In this document: piece after piece, positions 39,624 through 48,552 of the stretch
Numbering within the stretch: the first letter of the stretch is position 1
How the letters are laid out: every line of letters starts with the position of its first letter
DNA from: Brenneria sp. hezel4-2-4
Lineage (GTDB): Bacteria > Pseudomonadota > Gammaproteobacteria > Enterobacterales > Enterobacteriaceae
Assembly: GCF_013155275.1 (NCBI RefSeq)
Contig: NZ_JABJXS010000014.1
Span: 21,626-85,625, forward strand
Length of the DNA: 64,000 nt
Reading direction: 5' to 3'
Made by a program: the position numbers and the translations under genes
The notes under the pieces: generated by a model
The model's database searches: none
What the model was told of the DNA's origin: nothing
The model's input: the letters and a program-made list of their open reading frames with translations, nothing else

Positions 39624-41090
39624 ATGTTACGTATCGCTAAAGAAGCACTGACGTTTGACGACGTTCTCCTTGTTCCCGCACACTCTACTGTCCTGCCTAA
39701 CACGGCTGATTTGACTACCCAACTGACGAAAACCATCCGTCTGAATATCCCTATGCTATCCGCGGCGATGGATACCGTAACGGAATCCAATCTGGCGATT
39801 GCGCTGGCTCAGGAAGGCGGTCTGGGATTTATTCATAAAAATATGTCCATTGAGCGTCAGGCTGAAGAAGTCAGCCGCGTTAAAAAATATGAAAGCGGTG
39901 TGGTTGTCGATCCGCAAACCGTTACGCCCGCCACCACGCTGCGTCAGGTAAAAGAGCTGACCGAACGTAACGGGTTTGCGGGTTATCCGGTTGTGACGGA
40001 AAGCAACGAGCTGGTGGGGATTATTACCGGCCGTGACGTGCGTTTTGTCACCGATCTGGAAAAACCGGTCAGCGCCGTGATGACGCCGAAAGAACGTCTG
40101 GTCACGGTAAAAGACGCGGAAGCGCGTGACGTCGTGCTGCAAAAAATGCATGAAAAACGTGTGGAAAAAGCGTTGGTTATCGACGATGAATTCCACCTGC
40201 TCGGCATGATCACCGTAAAAGATTTCCAGAAAGCCGAGCGTAAACCCAACGCCTGTAAAGATGAGCACGGTCGCTTGCGAGTCGGGGCGGCGGTCGGCGC
40301 CGGCGAAGGCAACGAAGAACGTATTGATGCGCTGGTCGCGGCAGGGGTTGATGTGCTGTTGATTGACTCCTCGCACGGTCATTCCGAAGGCGTATTGCAG
40401 CGTATCCGCGAAACCCGCGCCAAATACCCGGATCTGCAAATCATCGGCGGCAACGTGGCGACGGGAGCCGGTGCGAAAGCGCTGGCGGACGCGGGCGTCA
40501 GCGCGGTGAAAGTCGGTATCGGCCCGGGTTCCATTTGCACCACCCGTATCGTTACCGGCGTCGGCGTGCCGCAAATTACCGCTATTTCCGATGCGGTTGA
40601 GGCCCTGGAAGGCACCGGTATTCCGGTTATCGCCGATGGCGGTATTCGTTTTTCCGGCGATATCGCCAAGGCGATTGCCGCGGGCGCCGCCTGCGTGATG
40701 GTGGGGTCGATGCTGGCGGGAACGGAAGAGTCTCCCGGCGAAATCGAACTGTATCAGGGCCGTTCCTTCAAATCTTACCGCGGCATGGGTTCGCTGGGCG
40801 CGATGTCCAAAGGATCTTCCGATCGTTATTTCCAAAGCGACAACGCCGCGGACAAGCTGGTGCCGGAAGGTATTGAAGGCCGCGTGGCTTACAAAGGCCG
40901 CCTGAAAGAGATTGTCCACCAGCAAATGGGCGGTCTGCGTTCCTGTATGGGTCTGACCGGATGCGGCACGATAGATGCGCTGCGCACGCAGGCTGAGTTT
41001 GTGCGCATCAGCGGCGCCGGCATTCAGGAAAGCCATGTCCATGACGTTACCATTACCAAGGAATCACCGAATTACCGTATGGGTTCATAA
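39624..41090 (+). CDS. guaB: IMP dehydrogenase
   Basis: Enzyme of 488 residues that oxidises IMP to XMP with NAD+, the first step to GMP. It has the TIM-barrel core, two CBS domains (about 95-205), the catalytic loop [15 protein letters not shown] with the active Cys, and the flap region [10 protein letters not shown]. The ATG at 39624 ([16 protein letters not shown]) matches E. coli; an in-frame TTG two codons earlier is not needed. It precedes guaA in the conserved purine operon. Confidence 0.98.
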   Translation: MLRIAKEALTFDDVLLVPAHSTVLPNTADLTTQLTKTIRLNIPMLSAAMDTVTESNLAIALAQEGGLGFIHKNMSIERQAEEVSRVKKYESGVVVDPQTVTPATTLRQVKELTERNGFAGYPVVTESNELVGIITGRDVRFVTDLEKPVSAVMTPKERLVTVKDAEARDVVLQKMHEKRVEKALVIDDEFHLLGMITVKDFQKAERKPNACKDEHGRLRVGAAVGAGEGNEERIDALVAAGVDVLLIDSSHGHSEGVLQRIRETRAKYPDLQIIGGNVATGAGAKALADAGVSAVKVGIGPGSICTTRIVTGVGVPQITAISDAVEALEGTGIPVIADGGIRFSGDIAKAIAAGAACVMVGSMLAGTEESPGEIELYQGRSFKSYRGMGSLGAMSKGSSDRYFQSDNAADKLVPEGIEGRVAYKGRLKEIVHQQMGGLRSCMGLTGCGTIDALRTQAEFVRISGAGIQESHVHDVTITKESPNYRMGS

Positions 41091-41116
41091 GGTATTTGTC
41101 GGCTGATTTAAACAGT

Positions 41117-41144
41117 TAAACCCGGTAATATTCGCCGGGTTTAC
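41117..41144 (+). terminator. guaB-guaA intercistronic hairpin
   Basis: Stem taaacccgg / ccgggttta with a 9-base loop, followed by a loose T-rich stretch. It may reduce read-through into guaA or protect the guaB mRNA end. Confidence 0.6.
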
Positions 41145-41189
41145 TTACTTTTTAGCTTTTATATTATTCGCATTTGGAATATGCCTCTC

Positions 41190-42767
41190 ATGACAGAAAA
41201 TATTCATCAACACCGCATTCTTATTCTGGATTTCGGCTCGCAGTACACGCAACTGGTTGCACGGCGTATCCGTGAATTGGGCGTTTATTGTGAACTTTGG
41301 GCATGGGATGTTACTGAAGCGCAGATCCGCGAATTCAATCCTAACGGGATTATCCTTTCCGGCGGCCCGGAAAGTACCACTGAATTTAACAGCCCGCGCG
41401 CGCCGGAATATGTTTTCCAGGCCGGCGTACCGGTTTTAGGCGTTTGCTACGGCATGCAGACCATGGCGATGCAGTTGGGGGGCCAGGTTGAAGGCTCCAA
41501 CGAACGCGAGTTCGGCTATGCGCAGGTGGAAGTGAAAACCGACAGCCTGCTGGTGCGTGATATTCAGGATGCGTTGAGCGCCGCTGGCGCGCCGCTGCTG
41601 GATGTCTGGATGAGCCACGGCGATAAAGTCACGGCGATCCCCGACGGGTTCGTGACCGTCGCCAGCACCGATACCTGTCCGTTCGCCATTATGGCTAACG
41701 AAGAAAAACATTTTTACGGCGTGCAGTTCCACCCGGAAGTGACCCATACCCGTCAGGGGCAGCGCATGTTAGAGCGCTTTGTCCGTGATATCTGCCAGTG
41801 TGAAGCTCTGTGGACGCCCGCCAAGATTATCGACGACGCGGTAGCGCGTCTGCGCCAGCAGGTGGGGAACGATCGCGTGATCCTTGGTCTGTCCGGCGGC
41901 GTAGACTCCTCGGTAACCGCGATGCTGCTGCACCGCGCCATCGGCAATCGTCTGACCTGCGTATTTGTGGATAACGGCTTGCTGCGTTTAAACGAAGCCG
42001 ATCAGGTACTGGAAATGTTTGGCGACCACTTTGGTCTGAACATTATTCACGTACCGGCGGAAGATCGTTTCCTGAGCGCGCTGGCCGGTGTGGATGAACC
42101 GGAAGCGAAACGTAAAATCATTGGTCGGGTGTTTGTTGAAGTCTTTGACGAAGAAGCCAGCAAGCAGTCTGAAGTGAAATGGCTGGCGCAGGGCACCATC
42201 TACCCTGACGTGATTGAGTCCGCGGCTTCCGCAACGGGTAAGGCGCACGTCATCAAGTCTCACCATAACGTCGGCGGCCTGCCGAAAGAGATGAAACTGG
42301 GTCTGGTTGAGCCGCTGAAAGAGCTGTTCAAAGATGAAGTGCGCAAGATTGGTCTGGAACTGGGCTTGCCGTACAACATGCTATACCGTCATCCGTTCCC
42401 GGGGCCGGGCCTTGGCGTGCGCGTACTGGGCGAAGTGAAAAAAGAATACTGCGACCTGCTGCGTCGCGCCGATGCGATCTTCATTGAAGAACTGCATAAA
42501 GCCGACCTGTACAACAAGGTCAGCCAGGCATTTACCGTCTTCCTGCCGGTTCGTTCCGTCGGCGTCATGGGCGATGGTCGTAAATATGACTGGGTAGTCG
42601 CCCTGCGGGCGGTAGAAACCATCGACTTTATGACCGCTCACTGGGCGCACCTGCCTTACGAATTCCTCGGCCGCGTATCCAACCGCATCATCAACGAAGT
42701 GGATGGCATCTCCCGCGTGGTTTACGACGTATCGGGCAAGCCGCCGGCGACGATTGAGTGGGAGTGA
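41190..42767 (+). CDS. guaA: GMP synthase (glutamine-hydrolysing)
   Basis: Enzyme of 525 residues that aminates XMP to GMP. It has an N-terminal class I glutaminase domain (catalytic Cys in GVCYGMQ, His and Glu in QFHPEVTH), an ATP-pyrophosphatase domain (P-loop SGGVDSSV) and a dimerisation domain ending KPPATIEWE. The start [16 protein letters not shown] follows E. coli. The gene is intact, but the common chromosome ends right after it: accessory DNA with an integrase remnant begins downstream. The 3' end of guaA is a known integration site for genomic islands. Confidence 0.98.
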   Translation: MTENIHQHRILILDFGSQYTQLVARRIRELGVYCELWAWDVTEAQIREFNPNGIILSGGPESTTEFNSPRAPEYVFQAGVPVLGVCYGMQTMAMQLGGQVEGSNEREFGYAQVEVKTDSLLVRDIQDALSAAGAPLLDVWMSHGDKVTAIPDGFVTVASTDTCPFAIMANEEKHFYGVQFHPEVTHTRQGQRMLERFVRDICQCEALWTPAKIIDDAVARLRQQVGNDRVILGLSGGVDSSVTAMLLHRAIGNRLTCVFVDNGLLRLNEADQVLEMFGDHFGLNIIHVPAEDRFLSALAGVDEPEAKRKIIGRVFVEVFDEEASKQSEVKWLAQGTIYPDVIESAASATGKAHVIKSHHNVGGLPKEMKLGLVEPLKELFKDEVRKIGLELGLPYNMLYRHPFPGPGLGVRVLGEVKKEYCDLLRRADAIFIEELHKADLYNKVSQAFTVFLPVRSVGVMGDGRKYDWVVALRAVETIDFMTAHWAHLPYEFLGRVSNRIINEVDGISRVVYDVSGKPPATIEWE

Positions 42768-43066
42768 TCCAAAGTTCTTCAGGAACTATCGCCAACTAGC
42801 GAAAAATCGCCATAACAGTTTGATTTATAAATAAATGGGTTATGGCGACTATCGGTGACTATCGCCGGCCAGCGGAACAGGCTGGCGGTAGACGCGACGG
42901 TAAAACAAGAGACCCGGATTATGACCCTCCCGTTGATGATTGATTCTTTTTCGGTCATGACGGTAAAAATTCCTTCCAAAAGCGAGACATGACGCGGCTT
43001 TCGGGGCATCTTCAGACTTCCTGACCCCTGACGGTAAAAACCGCCATTGAACAGGAGGAAAGCGCG
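42768..43066. other. Island junction region with repeats (possible attL and integrase arm sites)
   Basis: No ORF is supported in these 299 bases. It holds an inverted repeat (cgccataac near 42809 and gttatggcg near 42838) and several copies of the octamer-like ACTATCG (about 42783, 42848 and 42857). Such clustered short repeats next to a tyrosine-integrase gene are what arm-type binding sites look like, but I cannot define the att core because the partner att site is outside the window. An AGGAGG precedes the integrase start. Confidence 0.45.
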
Positions 43067-43234
43067 ATGCTCACCGACACCGCACTACGCAATCTCAAGC
43101 CCAAAGCCAGACTGTACAAGGTTTCCGACCGGGACGGCATGTATGTCATGGTGGCTAATGCTAACCAAGACTGTCGGTTTTTATGCGACCCCGCTCGTCC
43201 GGGCGGGGTTTTCGTAAATGAATATCGGGCTTAA
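43067..43234 (+). pseudogene. P4-type tyrosine integrase, N-terminal remnant
   Basis: The frame starts MLTDTALRNLKPKARLYKVS and continues RDGMYVMVA, the N-terminal DUF4102 arm-binding domain of P4/CP4-57-like integrases (usually about 400 residues). Homology ends after about 32 residues; the frame then runs through unrelated sequence to a stop at 43234. The catalytic domain is missing, so the element cannot excise by itself. It has a good ribosome site (AGGAGG). The deletion joins directly to the 3' end of an AlpA-like gene. Confidence 0.85.
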
Positions 43235-43454
43235 TTGCCGTTCTTGCTGAACCAGTGAGCGCAGCTTGTTTGCGTGCTTCAATCCATTTTTCTACTTCAT
43301 CCAGATCCCATACGACACAACGCGGCGTCAGATTGAAACGCTGTGGAAATTCTCCACGACGTTCCATCTCGTAGATCGTTGTTTCCGATAACGGTACGAT
43401 TTGACGCAACTCCTGGCGCTGGATCTGGATAGTCCGGCGAAAGGGAAGGGGCAA
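43161..43454 (-). CDS. AlpA-family phage/island regulator, start uncertain
   Basis: About 97 residues with a MerR-like HTH: LRQIVPLSETTIYEMERRGEFPQRFNL then VVWDLDEVEKWIEARKQ, the AlpA pattern (prophage CP4-57 regulator). AlpA proteins activate integrase or excisionase genes on P4-like elements, so this belongs to the same eroded island. No ATG gives a full protein; the listed 5' end is a TTG with no clear ribosome site, and transposase debris begins about 100 bases upstream, so the true N-terminus may have been replaced. The 3' end overlaps the integrase remnant. Confidence 0.65.
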   Translation of the reverse strand: MPLPFRRTIQIQRQELRQIVPLSETTIYEMERRGEFPQRFNLTPRCVVWDLDEVEKWIEARKQAALTGSARTAIKPDIHLRKPRPDERGRIKTDSLG

Positions 43455-43560
43455 TGCCGGGAATATTGTGGCAGCGCTTCGTAGGCTTTAGTACCGAGGA
43501 AAGGTGATGCTCTATTGGAATCCCGTTCCGTGGTGCCTGTTTTAATCTCTGGTGGTTGCG

Positions 43561-44183
43561 CTGGATATCTCTCATCTTCGGCTACCTTCTGGTAGAAGAC
43601 ATCTTCAGTCGTAAAATCGTGGGATATGAAGTACATGAAACAGAAAGTGGCGAACCGGCGGCAGAGCTGATACAGCGCACGGTTCTGAGGGAGGGATGCT
43701 GGCGGTGCGCCGGTACTGCATGCCGATAATGGCACGGCGGTGAAGTCACAGACGTTGCAAATGAAGCTTTATGAGTTGGCAATAACACCGTCTCAAACCG
43801 GCCAAGGGTCAGTAACGATAACGCGTATGTGGAATTCCTGTTCAGGACGCTGAAATATGTACAGCAGTAGCCGTCATCGGGGTTCAGCAAGCTGGATGAG
43901 GCACGGGAATGGGGAGAGTGTTTTACGCAGCGGCACAACGAAAACCATCGGCATAGCGGCATCAGGTATGATGACGCCGGGCCAACGGCACCGAGGCGAA
44001 GATAGTGCGCTGTTGAAGAAACGGGATGAAGTATACTAAAAGGCAAAAGCGTAGCGTTCTGAATGCTGGTCAGGAAGGACACGAAACTGGCAATCGACAG
44101 GAACAGTAATGCTGAATCCAGAGCGGGAAAAAACAGGTAGCTTCAATCAACTGGGGGTGCCAACTACCTTGACACTTACCAGG
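43561..44183 (+). pseudogene. IS3-family transposase (orfB) remnant
   Basis: Broken pieces of an integrase-core transposase in different frames: VEDIFSRKIVGYEVHETESG, then LHADNGTAVKSQTLQMKLYE (the DNG active-site region), then VSNDNAYVEFLFRTLKY, and ENHRHSGIR near the C-terminus. Several frameshifts and a stop (after the FRTLKY part) show it is dead. The segment ends with a typical C-terminal tail and possible right inverted repeat (tgccaactaccttgacactt, about 44158-44177). Confidence 0.8.
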
Positions 44184-44220
44184 ATGGCGGCGGGGGCGGT
44201 AACAGCATACATCTGAACCT

Positions 44221-44592
44221 ATTTCAGTTAAAACCAGCATTCCGGCATAATGACCGCCTCCTGATGGAGAAGCTACTGTGATGGGATGATGCCTGGTGTC
44301 GGTTCGCTGAAACTGGGGACCATTTATGCGTCAGCGCTCATCCGATCGCTGTTGCGAAGCACCCAACCGTCAGGGCTGACACAGACGACAAAGGAGGCTG
44401 GAAGAGTTAATAGAGAACGGTATCTTCTTAACTCTATTGATGATGAGGATTATCGTCGCTGGATCCTGAAGAAGAGCATATCACACGACTTTTGCCCTGA
44501 TGCATGGTCATATCAACATGCTGGGGCATTCGTTCACGTTACCGGAAGATATTATGACAGGTGTTGAGATCATTGAATTTAAATACAAACAA
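44221..44592 (+). pseudogene. Unidentified mobile-element fragment
   Basis: Several short frames read like pieces of one or two transposase genes. In one frame DDAWCRFAETGDHLCVSAHP is followed by more coding-like sequence, and in another HGHINMLGHSFTLPEDIMTG runs to a stop. The second resembles the C-terminus of Tn3-family transposases, but this is a weak call. The frames do not join, so I treat the stretch as debris, not a gene. Confidence 0.35.
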
Positions 44593-45067
44593 TGAATTAT
44601 CTCCTTAGTGTGGTTTTTTACATCGGCCGTCCTCAAACCTCGATTAGCCGTGGCAATTTAATTCTTGGTTAAAAATTGCACCAATGTTAAGAATCATAAA
44701 TTTCATATGCTATTTTTTAGATTTAAATCAAATTTCGTTGATTATTCCCATTGAATTTAAATTCTTTATTTTATTTAAAAATAAAAACAATACCCCCATA
44801 TACTTAATAAATTTAGTGTTTTTTACCATTAATTATATTAATTTTAGTGAATGATAATGTTTTTCGCTAAAGTGGTTTATATACGGATAAATAAAAAATA
44901 TTGATATATTTTTGATGGCTGATAGCATCTGCCCCTCTCAGGAAAAGAGTTTATCTAATAGAAAGAACGGAGAAAGTCGCCAGGTAGCGAGGCGACGGTT
45001 TTTTTTGGCTTCAGGACAATGATTATGCATAAAAATTATTACATTATTAATCTAATAGTGCGGAGTA
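44593..45067 (+). promoter_or_regulatory. AT-rich leader of the NRPS cluster
   Basis: This 475-base stretch has no ORF and is very rich in A and T up to about 44930, as expected for an H-NS-bound promoter region of a foreign operon. Many hexamers look like -10 boxes, so I do not name one promoter. Its right end carries a terminator-like hairpin with an ops-like core, listed separately. The cluster's first gene starts at 45068. Confidence 0.55.
44976..45006 (+). terminator. Leader hairpin with T-run and ops-like core (possible attenuator)
   Basis: A perfect 6-bp stem gtcgcc / ggcgac with a 9-base loop is followed by gg and eight T, an intrinsic-terminator shape 60 bases upstream of the first cluster gene and on its strand. 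The loop contains ggtagcg, the core of the RfaH ops element (GGCGGTAGCGTG); 8 of 12 ops bases match. It may end transcription early unless an antiterminator acts. Confidence 0.55.
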
Positions 45068-46132
45068 ATGCAGCCTGATATGATGCAAACGCTAATTAAT
45101 GCATCGCTAAGTGCTGAGGCTAAAGCAGTCGTTGCCCATGCTTATAATTCAGGTGTCTCACAATCAGTAACTACAATTATAGAAGTAGAAAATGAAAGGA
45201 CTCTTAGCGATGAGATATTACACGAATTTATAGTTGCTGGCTGGGGAGAAGAACTTGCTAAATATACTGAATTCAGAGAAGTTCCAGATGCAACAAATTG
45301 TGAAGCTATACGTCAAGTCCAGTTATCGGTCCAAAATGGTGCGGCCTTATTTGCAATATGTAAAGTAGTAACTAACGATTATAATCGGTACTACCTTTCA
45401 ATCCATCATGCTTTGGCAGATGAAAAAACTCTTAGTTTGATTAAAAATATTGTTAATGTGTTTTGCGTTGGTAAGTCAGATATTGCGCTGAAAAATATGA
45501 ATCAGGGCAGGTTGTTATATCGGAACTATATAGAACGACAACGTATTCTGGCTAAAACCGAAAAATGCGTGTCGTATCAATCGATGATACCAGTCAGACT
45601 GTCACAAACAGGGCCAATAGCGTGGAATAAGAAATGCACAAGAATAAATATACACAGAAGGATAAAGGTTGGTAGCACTAATAATGAAGTGTCACTACTC
45701 AATAAAATATTGCCTTATTTGTGTGATGCCGGCGTTATTTCAGAAGGTAGTATAGCGTGTTCGTCTCATGACTGGCGTTTACCGTACGAATCGGCAGCAA
45801 TAGGCATGATGACCGGCCTTGTTGCTCTTCCTGTGAATACAGGTGCAATGAATTACCTGCAAACCAGCTTAGAGAGTTGTATCCGATATCATTCAGCTAT
45901 GTCTGAGGTTTTGAGGTGTTGCCGTGCGTCTGAATTGTTTATCAATGGTTCTATGCCACGAGGGATTCCTTCATCGCAAGTAGTGGGTAGCATTTTCCCC
46001 GTTGGAATAAATATTCAGCGCATAAATTCATCAGAGTTCCGGTTAGATATGGAAGGTCCTTTTTGTAGTAGGTCTGCCGTCAATAACCTGCTTATTAACC
46101 TTACTGAAGCCCTGTCGGAAAGAAGGAAATAA
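45068..46132 (+). CDS. Free-standing condensation-domain-like protein
   Basis: Protein of 354 residues, shorter than a usual NRPS condensation domain (~450). The condensation motif is present as SIHHALADEK (His113, His114, Asp118; HHxxxD), so it may be catalytic; the usual Gly after Asp is Glu. The C-terminal part has VGSIFPVGINIQRINSSEF, like the floor-loop region of the superfamily. It could form an amide or ester between PCP-bound units, or act as a PapA-like acyltransferase. GGAG lies only two bases before the ATG at 45068, so in-frame ATGs at 45080 or 45083 may be the real start. The PCP-thioesterase gene follows after one base, so they are one operon. Confidence 0.75.
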   Translation: MQPDMMQTLINASLSAEAKAVVAHAYNSGVSQSVTTIIEVENERTLSDEILHEFIVAGWGEELAKYTEFREVPDATNCEAIRQVQLSVQNGAALFAICKVVTNDYNRYYLSIHHALADEKTLSLIKNIVNVFCVGKSDIALKNMNQGRLLYRNYIERQRILAKTEKCVSYQSMIPVRLSQTGPIAWNKKCTRINIHRRIKVGSTNNEVSLLNKILPYLCDAGVISEGSIACSSHDWRLPYESAAIGMMTGLVALPVNTGAMNYLQTSLESCIRYHSAMSEVLRCCRASELFINGSMPRGIPSSQVVGSIFPVGINIQRINSSEFRLDMEGPFCSRSAVNNLLINLTEALSERRK

Positions 46133-46133
46133 A

Positions 46134-47138
46134 ATGACTAATAACGTTGAAATATATAAGAGAGTATTTGCAGATGAAGTGCAGCGCATAACTAATATAT
46201 TTAGTGAAGTCCTTGGAATAAAAAATATTGCCTCAAGTGATAACTTTTTCAAACTTGGAGGCGACTCTTTTGATGCGATTCGTGCCATATCAAAGTTAGG
46301 GAATGATCTTCAACTGGTCACTTTTTTCGAACACCCAACAGTTGAAGATTTAGCGAAATTCATTCTCTCAGGACAAGGAAAAACTCAGCTACGACTGGTC
46401 CCTCTGTATGACAATGCCTCAGCTTGCGGGTCAACAGTCGTCATTGGTGTGCCGTTTGGTGGGGGAGATCCAACAGCATATCAGGATCTTTTTCGTAGGA
46501 ACCATGATGTACGAGTTTTTGGGGTGGATTTTGGTGATATTGAACTTGTTAAAGAATCAGAATTTCTTTTGCTTATTAATATTATTGCTGCTGAGATCGA
46601 AAAAATTGATGCCAAACACCTCATTATTTACGGCCATTGCGCTGGGGCAGCGACTGCGGCCTGTATCGCTTCGGCTTTAGAACCTATTGAAAATCACCTG
46701 TCTCTGATTGTTGCAGCGGCGAAGCCAATGGATGACCCGGATGCTGCAATTCAAGAAGCCGATGCAACATCTGATGACTCATGGGAGCAATTCCTCAGAT
46801 CCATAGGCGCATTTTCTGGGCTGGAGAGTGCAGAAATTCACGCGATGCTCTCCAGAGGCCGTAGAGACCATCGTATTGCTGCAACTGCTTACAGAACCCT
46901 AGCTAAAAAACCTGCTCGTGGAGTGCCAGCTCTGGTGTTGTTGGGTGATGAAGATCCTGTTACCCCGACCTCTCATCATGCCGACATCATAGAGCATTGG
47001 CGGCGCTTTATTGATGTTGTTGACTCAAAGAGTCTGGCTGGAGGCGATCACTATTTTTTAAGTACGCACCCAGATGAGGTTGCTGATGCAGTTCTGTCAT
47101 TCGAAGGACATTGTTTATTAAGAACACCTAGATCGTAA
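46134..47138 (+). CDS. PCP-thioesterase didomain protein with Cys nucleophile
   Basis: Protein of 334 residues. Residues 10-80 are a carrier domain with FFKLGGDSFDAIR (phosphopantetheine Ser45). Residues 95-330 are an alpha/beta-hydrolase thioesterase: oxyanion region GVPFGGGD, nucleophile elbow YGHCAGAAT with Cys169 in place of the usual Ser, Asp in LGDEDPVTP and His in GGDHYFL. Such PCP-TE ends normally sit at the C-terminus of an NRPS; the synthetase at 50579 lacks one, so this protein probably receives the chain in trans and releases it. Cys-type TEs are known from pathways making strained rings (obafluorin beta-lactone, sulfazecin beta-lactam). Confidence 0.85.
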   Translation: MTNNVEIYKRVFADEVQRITNIFSEVLGIKNIASSDNFFKLGGDSFDAIRAISKLGNDLQLVTFFEHPTVEDLAKFILSGQGKTQLRLVPLYDNASACGSTVVIGVPFGGGDPTAYQDLFRRNHDVRVFGVDFGDIELVKESEFLLLINIIAAEIEKIDAKHLIIYGHCAGAATAACIASALEPIENHLSLIVAAAKPMDDPDAAIQEADATSDDSWEQFLRSIGAFSGLESAEIHAMLSRGRRDHRIAATAYRTLAKKPARGVPALVLLGDEDPVTPTSHHADIIEHWRRFIDVVDSKSLAGGDHYFLSTHPDEVADAVLSFEGHCLLRTPRS

Positions 47139-47149
47139 GAGGAAGCATA

Positions 47150-48505
47150 ATGGCAAACGGTAATAACTTGCTACAAAGTCAGGTTGAACTGCTAGGGAAA
47201 GGCCAGATTGATCTCCAGACTGAAGACCCCGAATTAGCAACTATTCTGGACACTGAAGTTATGCGGCAGCACCGAACGCTTTCGCTGGTTGCATCTTGTT
47301 GTGCAGTAGAACCAAGAACGCTTGCTGCATCGGCTTCCGCGTTAGTTAATGTCACAGCCGAAGGAACCCCAGGTCGACGCTATCATGCTGGGTGTGAGAA
47401 CGTCGATTTGGTCGAGTCTTTGGCGATTAAAAGGGCTGAAGAACTGTTTGGTGCACAGTACGCGGGTGTTCAGTCTCATTCGGCCTCAAGTGCAAACTAC
47501 CAGGTATTGTCAGCATTACTTAAGCCTGGAGATACTTTACTCGGAATGTCGCTTGATTATGGTGGTCACCTTACTCACGGTAGCCCTGTCACATTCTCGG
47601 GGACTTATTACAAAGCAATTGGATATGGAACGACTACTGAAGGAGTGATTGATTATGAAGAGGTGCGTAAGTTAGCTCATGCCCATCACCCACGCATAAT
47701 CATTTGTGGTGCTACTGCCTATTCGCGGATTGTGGATTTCGAACGATTCAGGGAAATTGCTGATGAAGTGGGGGCGATTCTACTTGCTGACATATCGCAT
47801 ATTGCCGGTCTTGTGGCTACAGGACGGCACCCAAGTCCGATCAATGCCGCACATGTAACCACGACATGTACACATAAACAATTGGCAGGTCCCCGGGGAG
47901 GATTAATCATGTCCGGACGGGATGCTGATGAGTTCGTCCCGGGCCGAAAAGTGACCTTCAGCCGTATCCTGGAGCAGGCCGTTTTCCCAAAAATGCAAGG
48001 GGCTCCTGCTGTCAATATGATGGCTGCGAAAGCGGCTGCATTTGGCTATGCAATGTCACCTGAATTTGATGCTTACATGGGGCGAATCAGGATAACGGCT
48101 GACGCTATAGTCAATGCGTTTCATTCAAAAGATTATGAAGTCATAGGGGGACGTTCGGAAAATCACACGATTTTGATCCGCCTATCTGGTGGCATGACAG
48201 GTTCTATCGCTGAATCAGCTTTGGAGCAGTGCGGAATTGTTGTGAATAAGAACCGTGTGCCGGGAGAGACCCGCTCTTCATTTGTCACCAGTGGGCTAAG
48301 AATCGGTACAGGTTCTCTGGCGCAACGTCATTTCGACGAACATGGATGCCATCAGGTCGTTGATTTAGTTTGCCGGATTTTGAAAGCGGTAGAGCCAACA
48401 GGAGAACAGGAGTTCTCGCTGGCTTCGGCCTTACGGGAACAGTTCCGCTCGGAGTCCGCTGCACTATGCGCCGCATATCCATTGATTAATTATATGCGCC
48501 GTTGA
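47150..48505 (+). CDS. Divergent serine hydroxymethyltransferase paralogue
   Basis: PLP enzyme of 451 residues clearly homologous to GlyA (SHSASSANYQVLSALLKPGD; THKQLAGPRGG with PLP Lys243; SSFVTSGLRIGT). Key differences from the host GlyA: in the [18 protein letters not shown] segment it reads NVTAEGTPGRRYHAG, so Tyr55 becomes Thr69, Tyr59 becomes Thr73 and Tyr65 becomes His79, while Glu57 is kept (Glu71). The N-terminus is about 15 residues longer, and IASEN becomes VASCC. Within an NRPS cluster it probably makes an unusual amino acid. A precedent is FmoH of the JBIR-34/35 pathway, an SHMT-like enzyme that makes alpha-methylserine for a methyloxazoline. A threonine transaldolase role (as ObiH) is the main alternative. 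Confidence 0.88.
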   Translation: MANGNNLLQSQVELLGKGQIDLQTEDPELATILDTEVMRQHRTLSLVASCCAVEPRTLAASASALVNVTAEGTPGRRYHAGCENVDLVESLAIKRAEELFGAQYAGVQSHSASSANYQVLSALLKPGDTLLGMSLDYGGHLTHGSPVTFSGTYYKAIGYGTTTEGVIDYEEVRKLAHAHHPRIIICGATAYSRIVDFERFREIADEVGAILLADISHIAGLVATGRHPSPINAAHVTTTCTHKQLAGPRGGLIMSGRDADEFVPGRKVTFSRILEQAVFPKMQGAPAVNMMAAKAAAFGYAMSPEFDAYMGRIRITADAIVNAFHSKDYEVIGGRSENHTILIRLSGGMTGSIAESALEQCGIVVNKNRVPGETRSSFVTSGLRIGTGSLAQRHFDEHGCHQVVDLVCRILKAVEPTGEQEFSLASALREQFRSESAALCAAYPLINYMRR

Positions 48506-48552
48506 TTTCACGGTTTGCCAAGTAGAGTATTCACACTCTAAAAGGAAGGAAT

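Noticed and set aside
39756..41042. 428-codon open frame on the minus strand opposite guaB
   Set aside because: It lies wholly inside the highly conserved guaB gene, has low-complexity His/Arg/Ala-rich composition and matches no family; it is a codon-bias shadow.
44286..44567. 93-codon frame as a gene
   Set aside because: It switches between frames that look like separate transposase fragments and has no ribosome site; kept as mobile-element debris.
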